From Gentiana macrophylla (Eukaryota > Streptophyta > Magnoliopsida > Gentianales > Gentianaceae), in the NCBI GenBank assembly GCA_026214975.1, contig CM047806.1:54515947-54579946 (forward strand): a stretch of DNA of 64,000 nucleotides. Reading direction: 5' to 3'. The notes under the pieces are model-generated. The model searched no databases and was not told the origin of the DNA. It was given only the letters and a program-made list of their open reading frames with translations. Each line of letters begins with the position of its first letter. Within the stretch, counting starts at the first letter, position 1. Position numbers and translations under genes: made by a program. Below, piece by piece: positions 22,382-31,511 of the stretch.

Positions 22382-22626
22382 ATACCTTTATTTTTCTACC
22401 CATTAATCAATCATTATCTTTCTTTATACATAGTAATAAAGCATTGCATAAAAAGCGGTTTGGTAGCTTGGTTGGTACAAACATAAATCCTAAGCATGTC
22501 ATAGGTTCAAGTCTTGCTATAAATATCAGTACGTATTTTATTAATTTTTTAAGAAAATACCTTTAATTTCTACCCATTAATTAATCATTATGTTTGTTAT
22601 ACATAATAATAAAGCATTGCATAAAA
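22382..22626. repeat. 72-bp direct repeats 175 bp apart around a tRNA-like sequence
   Basis: 22382-22453 and 22557-22626 share ATACCTTTA, TTCTACCCATTAAT, AATCATTAT and AATAAAGCATTGCATAAAA with few changes. The sequence between them is the tRNA-like unit. Either a larger unit was duplicated, or this is a fragment of a tandem repeat. Confidence 0.8.
22455..22530 (+). repeat. tRNA-derived SINE-like head
   Basis: An A box, TAGCTTGGTTGG (22464-22475), and a B box, GGTTCAAGTCT (22504-22514), lie 40 bp apart, as in the pol III promoter of tRNA genes and SINEs. The sequence does not fold into a full cloverleaf by eye, so a working tRNA is unlikely. An AT-rich tail follows. Confidence 0.55.
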
Positions 22627-22734
22627 TTGGCATATGCCATATCATAACAAAAATATGATATTTTTTATGGTGTTTTTTTTTTTTTTTTTTGCTTTATTAA
22701 GAATATGTTCGTTCATACGATACATCTTTGGAAT

Positions 22735-22853
22735 AATATAATTGATATGTATTGTTTTTTTCTTTTTAGAAAAGATATGTGCACATGTTTGTTTTGTTTG
22801 TATTTTGAATATATAATTGATTTGTATTGGTTTTTTCTTTTTAGAAGAGATAT
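22735..22853. repeat. Two-copy 74-bp tandem repeat
   Basis: Both copies contain ATAATTGAT, TGTATTG, then a T run and CTTTTTAGA followed by AGATAT. They are about 74 bp apart. AT-rich, no coding meaning; it follows an 18-base poly(T). Confidence 0.7.
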
Positions 22854-22986
22854 TCGTACATCGGTGGATTATTTCCAAAAAAAATGGAAATACCGAGTAA
22901 GAAGATGGATTATTTCCAATAAAATCATTTTTACTTTGTAAAGCAGTTGGAAAGTGTGCAAAAATTGTCTTGTTTTTGCCGCATAA

Positions 22987-23577
22987 GATCACTTGCATCG
23001 GTGTCTTAACACAGATTCTCTATTTTACAGACTCAAACACCACTTTTACTTATCTTACAGAATCTTTACTTATTGTTAACTGCATCAGGATCTTTATGAT
23101 TATAAACACCACATTAAAATAACCATAATAAAATAATAAAAAGACATATTTTATTACTGAGGCTCATCAGTGTTAATAGAAAATATATCCAATAAAACAC
23201 TTGTTAAAGATCAATATTTATCATTTTAATAAGTACATATTACTTTTACAAAAAAAAATATAAAATAAGGAATCATTACTTAGGTATTAACATATACTAA
23301 TATATATATTTTTTTGATGGTCTACTAATATATTATTTTAAATGAAAGATACAGTACAACAAAAAAAAAATAAAAAAATAAAATAAAGTACAACAAAGAC
23401 AAAGTAGCGTCTGTACATATTGGACATTTGCGCTGAATTTACAGTTTGGCCTCAAGAATCTAAGTGTTACAGATTCATCTTACAGATTCTAATGCAATGT
23501 AATTTTAGTTAAATCTGGATAATTAAATCTGAAAAATATAGTTTTAATACCATTTACAGATTCTACTGCGAGTGCTC
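22987..23577. mobile_element. PIF/Harbinger-like MITE
   Basis: The left end GATCACTTGCATCGG and the inverted right end GAGCACTCGCAGTAG are similar, and both sides have TAA (22984-22986, 23578-23580), the 3-bp target of PIF/Harbinger elements. It is 591 bp, AT-rich and noncoding. The terminal repeats are imperfect, so it is an old copy. Confidence 0.6.
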
Positions 23578-23589
23578 TAATACACACAC

Positions 23590-23945
23590 GCAATAACTAT
23601 TGTCCTTGTATTGGGCATAAAATGGGACAGTTTGAGAAATATTGGGCATTTGGCAGCTTATCGTCAAAATGCCATAATGTTACAACAAGTTTTCTGACAT
23701 TTTTACATAGTGTCATAAAAGTGACGTATATTGTACGACACAACGTTAAACTGACACAAAAAATGTCACGAATTTGTGACATAAATAATAAGTGACGGTT
23801 AATTGTCGGCAATTCATGACATAAAACAATATGTTGTAGAAATGTCGTACTTTAATGGCAATTAATAGCTTGTGCCGGAAAATATACAACAATTATTTAA
23901 ATGATGCAAAGAAAGTGTCGCCAAAAGCCTATTTTGTTGTAGTGG
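23590..23945 (-). mobile_element. Terminal fragment of a CACTA-like DNA transposon
   Basis: The right end reads TTTTGTTGTAGTG, the inverse of CACTACAACAAAA, which is a typical CACTA terminus. Short motifs such as GTGACG, TGTCAC and GACATAA recur in both orientations next to it, as subterminal repeats do. No matching left end was found. It has inserted into the protease region of the truncated Ty3 element. Confidence 0.6.
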
Positions 23946-24415
23946 TGCTAGGTCTGCCTCTGCGTCGAGAAGTAGCCTTTAAACCCAAGGACTCCACGCG
24001 TTCCACTTTTAGCTCGACTCGTTCACTATGCAACACGGAAGGACTGGCTTCCGTGAGCATCCTGTCGTGGTCCTTATCTTCTTTCTCTCTCAGCATTAAT
24101 CTCATAAACTCTTGCTCAACGGTTTCTATGATAACCTCTCTATTCTTATGCCCCTCAATCTCCAAGATCTCTACCTTCCCTGAAGCATACGTCGTCTTAC
24201 AACTCTCCGGTCTGTTTTCAAGGGGTTTTAAGATCCTAAAAGATACAGCATCATTATTCAATCTTAAAGTAATCTCCCATTTATCAAAATCCATAACCGC
24301 CCTGCTCGTTGCTAAGAAAGGTCGTCCTAAAAGAACTAGGGCACTAGGGTCTTCAGGTACATCAATGACCGTGAAGTCAATAGGGTACGTGAACCTCCCG
24401 CCTTAATTGTGCATT
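23946..24415 (-). pseudogene. Ty3 aspartic-protease region fragment
   Basis: On the minus strand the sequence reads TYPIDFTVIDVPED, then SALVLLGRPFLATSRAVMDF and a helical tail rich in Glu and Arg. LLGRPFLATSRAVID-like wording follows the active site in plant Athila/Tat proteases. The catalytic DSG part is not seen. The frame ends at the CACTA junction. Confidence 0.65.
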
Positions 24416-24649
24416 TCTTAAGCAAACCGGCGAAAATATATCTCTAGTTTCGTCTACGAAAGTCATGGTCCCTGGTTTGATTCATCACGACCGGAAGTTT
24501 TATCTTTTGACAGAGGAAAAGGTAGAATATTGCAACTCGAGAGCGTGAGTCGTAGAGACCTAATCCTACCGATATTCCATTAATGTAAATTGGGAGTCCG
24601 GCGTGCCAGGGTCTCCTAACTTCACCACGGTGTGCAGTCCAGGTAATCC

Positions 24650-24904
24650 TCAGGCTCGAGAAAACATCATGTCGGGATCCTCTTCGGGATCATCAGAATC
24701 ATAATCTGAAGATGATATTTCAATTAATTCACAAGGAAACTCACCTGGGCGGTATGTGCTGTACTCCTTCAGGTCATCTTCAGGCTCTTGCTTGATCGCT
24801 TTCTCCTCTTTTTCCAACCGTTGCTTTATCGCTTCATAATGCTCTCGTGCTTCAGTTCCAGGATACATGGAAATTGGTGTGACGTTCAAGATTGTTCTAA
24901 GCAT
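24650..24904 (-). pseudogene. Short acidic ORF of the truncated Ty3 element
   Basis: An 84-codon ORF starting MLRTILNVTPIS, with a Lys/Glu helix and an acidic end (SDDPEEDPD). It lies where gag would begin, about 370 bp after the primer site. It has no zinc knuckle and is not recognised as a known domain. It may be a gag remnant joined to protease by a deletion. Confidence 0.4.
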
Positions 24905-25278
24905 ATTGTTTGACTTGTGTGTGCTTTTTCAACTCTGAATCGATCAAATTTCTGAAGTGTTCTGATCAATCTGCAAAAAGGACAAAATAAAACAAAGAAA
25001 AGGTTAGCAACTTCCGCTTCAGCTGGGTGTGATCCCAACTGTTGAGGACCTACTAACTAAAATCAACAGGGAATAACACAGAATAACAAGAATTGTTCAG
25101 AAATCGATTTTCCAGGCCTCGGTAACTCGGAGGTTACCTTCGGGATACCGGCCTTGAATTTTTTAATTCTGTCAGTTTAACATGTGCAGGATTGATACTG
25201 AATGACTCAAGACTCAAAATAAAATAAAAACGACTTCTTAATCAGAATTAAAACGTTTATATTTATAAATTGGCCATT

Positions 25279-25298
25279 TTCCCCGGCAACGACGCCAA
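25279..25298 (-). other. Primer binding site of the truncated Ty3 element
   Basis: On the minus strand TTGGCGTCGTTGCCGGGGAA follows the LTR end after six bases. This type is common in plant Ty3 elements of the Athila/Tat group. Confidence 0.8.
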
Positions 25299-25304
25299 AA
25301 ATCT

Positions 25305-26751
25305 TGATCGCGTGTAAGTCACTAACGTCGATATTACTAGCAAGAATGCTAGGTACATCGCAGTATAATAAATGCGAGTCAAGGTCGATCCCATAGAGAC
25401 AATGCAACTTATACGTATAAACGATTCTAACCTAATTAAGAAGCAACATATATGCGGTCATTGACCAACCATAACGTGAAATAAAACAAACATGGTATAC
25501 CTCTCCCTCTCCTCACCGATCTACTAACTTGGATTAGTTAATCGTTATGTTTACTTCCCCACATAATTTCCTTATATTAATCGCGAGCTTTTAATGATTA
25601 TTATCATACTTATCAGCTACGGGTGCAATTCCAACTCCTATCTACTCCGACAATGGAAGTAGACAATCTATACGTAAGCTACCCTCCTTAATTGGTCCGT
25701 AATAGCCCATACGCATAAAGAACTAGAACTTCTGATATTGAGAGTTACCTCATACCGCTAACCCGTCTAGACAGCTGTCGACACTGACCAGCACGTTCCT
25801 AGGGTCCATCAAGACTATGTCCTAATTAACACTTCACTTGCGGTCCTTCATGTTAATTTACGAATTACGGATACTAGATTGGCCGGGCCTATTACTTGTT
25901 TTAATTATTTCTGCCGATCAATGTAGCTGTAGTGAATCCCAGTTTAGGTTTTCTAAAACATGCCTCGGTAAACCGGTATAGACCGCCGGTTTACCGGGGG
26001 CGGCTTTTCCTAATTTCTGGATCTACATGGCTCAATACGATTAAAATAAGTAAATTATGGGGTTGTTAAACATGCAGATTAAGTAAAACACATAAATGCG
26101 AACAGATGTACCATATTGAAGACGATAAAGGAACGTTCAAAGCTTCATACCTTCAACAATGGAGATCTAGCTCGATCTACTCAAGCTAGAGATGGTGGAA
26201 GAAGGAAGGAAACCAAAAACAACTCTCCAAAGCTCAAGCAAACTTTATTGCATAACAATAATTGTAATATATTCAAAGATATTCAAGATGTATGAATCAT
26301 ATGAAGAACTCTGTTAATGTGGCCTTATATAGATACAATGACCGACTTAAGACTCTCTAAAACCCTAACCGACTTAGACAATGCGACAGAATGAATTTCG
26401 TGTTGAATAAGTCACCGGTTTACCGGGCCTAACCCTCGGGTTACCGGGCCTTCTATTCTTCTTTTTCTTCAGCAGGCTTCTTCTTGGGCTTCAATCACTC
26501 AGCCCAATGCATTCCTTTTAGTCCAGATCCGTTCTCCAATGCTCCAGTTTCGGTACATCCTATAAAATACTCAAAACGAGACAAAACAGTACCAAAACAT
26601 CGGGAAAATAACGTAGATACAAAATTATGATCCTGGAAACACCCACATAGCTTTTAACATATATTCCAAGTAATAACGAGCCTATTTATCCTCTCTTGAG
26701 CATAATTTGGGGTGAATATAGGTATAAATATCGGTACCATTTAGAGCGTCA
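25305..26751 (-). repeat. 5' LTR of the truncated Ty3 element
   Basis: On the minus strand it starts TGACGCTCTAAATGG and ends CACGCGATCA. It contains a perfect 11-bp inverted repeat (25966-25976 and 25986-25996, CGGTAAACCGG) and two similar CGGGTTACCGGGCC-type motifs near 26405-26450. The start may be three bases further out. Confidence 0.75.
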
Positions 26752-26754
26752 TTA

Positions 26755-26909
26755 GGAAGGGAGTGTTCATTCATCCGCTGAGCGAGGTCTGGAGATAAGA
26801 TCAGAGCTTGCTCGCCTTCGATCCGAGAGGTCACGGTCGGTAAACGTTACTAGACACTCCGCCGTGCCCACGCTAGAAAATCAAGTCGCTAGGCTCCAAA
26901 GGCAGGTTG
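26755..26909 (+). pseudogene. Tat-like gag, middle part
   Basis: The stretch between two insertions continues gag and ends LENQVARLQRQV, a short heptad helix, before the chromovirus. GGAAG (26755-26759) and GGTTG (26905-26909) are the target duplications of its two flanking insertions. Confidence 0.7.
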
Positions 26910-29145
26910 TGTAACGCCTCATTCCCGGATACCGACTCCTTATCCGGAAACAAAACGTTTGGCACGTATAATATAATATAAATTCTATATTATACGTAAG
27001 CCGCTACTACGTCGTATCGAGTTTAGCATTAACAGAAGCTAAAAGACTCGGGTATTTTTTATTATTATAAAAGAAACAAGAATAAAATGCATTCAGCTAA
27101 AGGTAGAAGGGTAATCTTACTACAACGAAAGCTCCAAACTTACAATATACGAAAACTCAAAGTAAATACAAACCTAGCTTACAACAGAGTTCAGATGGAA
27201 GCACAATATGTCTTGAAAACTAAACAACATAGTTTAGTACGACATGAAATAAAAGAATTGAATCAACAAAGCATCATCATAATTCATCCTCAAAGTCCTC
27301 GTCGAACTCTTGTTCAACATGTTCATCTTCTCAACCCCAAACACAAACAAACATGCATTTGAGGTAGGTACAAGGGTACTTAGTAAAAGATAGAAGCTAT
27401 GATTTGATTATGATCTACAAATGAAGGTTCAATATTATTAAGTTATCTTTATATGACCGACACAACTCTAGGGTTCACTTCATGCTCATCAACATGTTGT
27501 GCCTATTTGTTTCTAGCTTAGCTTATCTTTGTTACACCAGCATTCAAGGGCAATACGCATGGTGCTACTCACCACGAAGAAACAATTGCAACCTATTGGT
27601 GGATCACACCAATAGTCACGGGCTAGCCCCGATAGTGTACACGTTCGGTGAAGTCCCTCCGTACTTGGGGTCTTATAAACCTACAGAGTTATTCACTTTT
27701 ACTGACCGTTCACACATCATGATATAAACTGGTGTCTTACCAAGAATGACATGACGTTTAGTCTTTTACTACACAAGTATGTATTTGATTAATTATTAAC
27801 TAGCCACCTAAGTATTTTCAAGGCAATACTCATTTCACAGCCCTACTCCCTCACTTAGACATCTAGACATAACATCCTAAACACATACACAAACATTGAT
27901 GAATACTAATTCATCAAAGCACAAGCCAATCATGCTGTTCCGACGGTCCTGAACTTCAACTCTTGTGAAATCCATTCGGTGCCGGAACTAAACGCATCAG
28001 AAGTTTAATCATGGCTTGTTCATATTCATTTAATGTTATCAGATCAAGAAACAACATTCAAAACTAGTCTCGGGGATCAAAACTCAACATTTCACCAAAA
28101 GAGGGTTTGGCGCGCGCATTGCCTCTAATGCATGCGCTTTGGCTTCTGGGATGCTCAATGCACACGCTACATGCTCAATGCACGCGCTAAAAGCTCTCAG
28201 TAAATCTGGATGTTTTCTGGTCCGACGATGCGTGCGCTACATGCTTCAATACGCGTGCATAAACGTCTTTGAATCTGTTTCCCACTTGATGAACCCGTAA
28301 TACGCGTTCCACGCCTAATGCACGCGCATTAAGCCTAATTTAACCCTAAACATCAGTTTTCTGCACTTAAACGATTTCTAACTCTTTCCAAACATGATCA
28401 ACACTAATTTGACATCATAAACAACAGAAAAACACATCTTTTATCTACCATGGCTTAACATACAACAAGGCAACAACTTGGCATGGATTCTAACACCACA
28501 ATAGCCCAAAGCTCAAACCATAACATTATAAAACGTAATCAAATCATAGGAAGATTCTCTTACTTGTTAGCAAGCAAATCCAACACCAAAACTTCAAGTA
28601 ACTGCAGTCCTCTTCTTAAAAATTCAACAAAAACCTATGTGATCATCCTCAAACTTGAATTAGACAAGATCACAAGTTTCTATAACATATATTATATGAA
28701 TTACACCATGAAGAACTACAAAACTTGATCAAATCCATGATTAGTGTTGAAATTCGAACCTTAATGAAACTTGGAAATCTTGTAGTCAAAACGTTCCTTG
28801 CCTTCTCACGATTCCGGTGCTCTACTTAAATCTATAATTGACCAAGAATTCATGTAGAATTTTGAAGAACTAGCTTTGCCTTTGTTTTGCTCTCAATTGA
28901 CAAAGTTCAAACTTTTGCTTCCACAAATGTTCTGACAATTGATTCTAGTAATGGGTGGTTTATTTCTCCAAATAAAACTCCCCCATTACTCCCACATTAA
29001 TCCCTATTAATTCTATTCCCTTAATTATTAATTCCTTTTATTTTTATTTATAAAAATAAACCTTAAATACATAAATGAATTAAATATAATATTTCATTTT
29101 CATAAAAATGACACGTCTGTCATTCCTGAAAATCATAATATTACA
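26910..29145 (-). repeat. 3' LTR of the chromovirus
   Basis: 2236 bp, TGTAACGCCTC at the left and ATATTACA at the right as read on the plus strand. It matches the 5' LTR except that the 310-bp TRIM-like insertion is missing. It includes the CG-rich ATGCRCGCG repeat block at 28108-28336. Confidence 0.9.
28108..28336. repeat. Degenerate AATGCACGCGCTA repeats inside the LTR
   Basis: About eight variants of AATGCACGCGC(T/A)A occur in 230 bp (for example at 28129, 28156, 28174, 28230, 28249 and 28317), some with palindromic GCGCGC or ACGCGT cores. The same block is at 49545-49775 in the other LTR. It is the most CG-dense part of the element. Function unknown; a regulatory or methylation role is conceivable. 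Confidence 0.75.
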
Positions 29146-29156
29146 TTTCTCCCTCC
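29146..29156 (-). other. Polypurine tract of the chromovirus
   Basis: On the minus strand the pol stop TAA is followed at once by GGAGGGAGAAA and then the LTR start TGTAAT. Coding end, primer and LTR abut with no spacer. Confidence 0.85.
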
Positions 29157-29580
29157 TTAAGATAATTTTCGTCCTCGAAACTGAAGTGGTAAGTCTTGAA
29201 AATCTGGAAACTTAAGGATCATATCGTCTTCTACTTCCCAAGTTGCCTCGTTCGGTGAATGATTGATCCATTGCACCAAAACAAAAGGGATCAATCGTCT
29301 CTTGATCATTGTTTCTTTCCGGTCCAAAATCTTTATTGGATTCTCATCATAGGCAAGGTTGTCTTGAAGAATTTCTGGATCAATTGTAGCCTCAACATCC
29401 GTCTTCGTCAAACACTTATTCAACATAGAGACATGAAACACATTGTGAACTCATGACATTGAATCCGGTAATTTGAGTTTATACGCCAAGGGTCCAACTC
29501 TTTCAAGAATCTCAAATGGTCCTACAAACCTTGGAGATAACTTTCCTTTTTGTCCAAACCGTTTAACTCCCTTCATTGGG
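29157..29580 (-). pseudogene. Chromovirus integrase end and chromodomain-like tail
   Basis: Reads [19 protein letters not shown] then [15 protein letters not shown], the GPF/Y module of chromoviral integrases, then VFHVSMLNKC and a tail with IPFVLVQWINHSPNEATWE. The tail resembles a chromodomain, which in this group directs integration to marked chromatin. A stop at about 29455 (S* before VHNVFHVS) breaks it. The final stop is at 29157-29159. The rest of pol lies beyond the Sirevirus-like insertion. Confidence 0.8.
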
Positions 29581-31269
29581 TGTTGGTCCCTTGAAAAGGC
29601 TTTGGTTAAGTTTAGAGGGGGGGGGTGAATAAACTTAACACTTAAAACTTTTGGAGTTAACAAACTCAAGAACTTCAAAGACTCTGCGATACTTGAGAGT
29701 CTGCGACCCTCGGTGACTCTTGACCTTGATGAGTCTGGCGACTATTGATCTTACTGGATTTGTGCAGTGGAATTATGTAAAAAATTAAGCCTTATTACTT
29801 GTTGTTAAATATGATACTAAGTATTAGATACTCAGTAGTGGTTGTGTGTGATTTCAGTTTGCTAGATTCAGTAAGGTGATGTGCTTGATAAACTAAATGC
29901 AGAATATAAGTGCAGAAAGTAAGTAGGCAGATTTTATAGTGGTTCCAGGTGGTGTAATCCTGTCAGTCCACTCTTCTACTGTGATGTTGGAGGTAATTCA
30001 CTAAAGATCTTTGATGTAGCTGTTACAAAGATTCCTATGTTGCTTGTCCTTCACCAATAACTATGGCTTCACAAAGCGAAAACTAGGAAGTGTAGGATTG
30101 TTGCTCCAAAGTCTTCCACTTGGTCCTTGAAGGGTAGGATTGCCTCTTCACCGCCTCCACCACAAACAACGAGTCTTTCACACCCAACAGATGCTTCTTT
30201 GTCTTGAGTAGATTCTTGTAAAAGAAAGATTGAATCAAATAAATGATTCAGTTGCAGTAGCTTGAACCGGATGATATGATCAGCAGCTTGCAGTCTTCAA
30301 GTGTGTAAACTTGATGTAGCTTGAATGCAGATTACACTTGAAGATTTTCTCTGGATCAGTAGCTTTAAGCTCGAAGAAGTTCAAGCAGGGTGTTTTTCTT
30401 GATAAGAAAATGCATTTGTAATTATCTCTTGTTTTCCTTAATTTTCATCATCTTTTTCTGAGCTAGAAGTCTTCTATTTATAGGTAGGAATACTTGTGAC
30501 TTATATTTGAAATTCAAATATAGCCGTTCCAGATTTTGTCCCATTTGACTTGCTTTCATCACTTGTTCATAGTATCGACACGGTCGATCGCTTCGACTGA
30601 ATGCATATCCCACCTTTGACTTGTATCCAATGGATAAAATCTTGATTCATCTCAACGTCCTTTTAATCTCAACCATTGATTTGTTTGATAAAATCAGAGG
30701 TTGTCAGCTGTCCTATCCATGTTTTCTTCCAATGTAATCTTAAATAAACCGAGGTATATGTATCAGCAGGTTTATGAGTCTGCTGAGACACATATCAGTC
30801 AGCTGAACTATATTTTGCTAACTGTCTTTTATCTAACTCTTATTTATGAAGTTAGATTACACCTTTTTGCTTATAACTAAGTTCCAATTACTATCCAACT
30901 TAAGGAACTTAGACCTTGTACTAAGGTATATGTAATCGATTTAGGTCATCACAGATTTCCCTAAATTCTCGATTCCATATCCTTGACTTTTATTACTAAG
31001 TTTGATCCCTTAGCCTTCATTAAGCTGAGTTTGGCCCCTCGGCTTCGGTCTTGAAGAGGTTCCTAATCGAGTCTCTTGACCTAACTACCTTCATCGACTA
31101 GACTAGTCTGGCGATATAAGTCGGTGACCTTTACAAAGGCTTGTTTGATCAAACCTATACAAAGATCAAACTCTAATAAGCCTATACATTTGATCTAGAC
31201 ATCTTTTTGCCTTTGCTCTATTACAGTTAGTCTGGCACTCATCACTAAAACTTAAAAATAAGTCCAACA
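29581..31269 (-). repeat. 3' LTR of the Sirevirus-like element
   Basis: 1689 bp, matched to 41795-43440 along its length. The pair differs by many 1-4 base changes, often at CTG or CAG. An example is GTCTGCTGAGAC versus GTCTCTTTGAGAC. Confidence 0.9.
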
Positions 31270-31284
31270 ATTTCCCTCTTCTTG
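31270..31284 (-). other. Polypurine tract of the Sirevirus-like element
   Basis: On the minus strand CAAGAAGAGGGAAAT ends at the TGTTGG LTR start. It fixes the minus-strand orientation of the element. Confidence 0.8.
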
Positions 31285-31511
31285 GTGATGATGCCACTAC
31301 CCTCACCTAACAGCAAAGCAAAAAGTTTAAAAACAAAAACAGAACAAATTCCAGTCATTTCTCATTATAATCATATGTTCAAAGTATTACAGTCTAGATA
31401 CAACAAAGATAAAACATATAAAGTCTCATTTGATCTCTGTCTTCTTCTTTCTTTCTTCCTTGCCTATCTCCACTTGCTCTTGGTAGGCTCTTATCTCTTC
31501 AATAATTTCTC

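Larger units (their letters stand above)
22176..26754 (-). mobile_element. Truncated minus-strand Ty3 element
   Basis: A full 5' LTR (25305 to about 26751) with primer site is followed, going down, by a leader, a small acidic ORF, a protease piece and only the last 140 bp of a 3' LTR (22176-22315). RT, RNase H and integrase are missing. GGAAG occurs at 22171-22175 and 26755-26759, a likely target duplication, though three extra bases (TTA) sit between the CA end and the right copy. The deleted interior now holds a CACTA end and a MITE. Confidence 0.75.

Noticed and set aside
22455..22530. Functional tRNA gene
   Set aside because: A and B boxes are present, but stems do not pair by eye and the sequence is embedded in a repeat.
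27087..27727. ORFs within the chromovirus LTR (also at 48580-49164)
   Set aside because: They recur only as LTR copies, differ in frame and length between the two, and match no known domain.
28108..28336. CRISPR-like or satellite array
   Set aside because: The units are degenerate and irregularly spaced, lie inside an LTR, and the DNA is from a plant nucleus.
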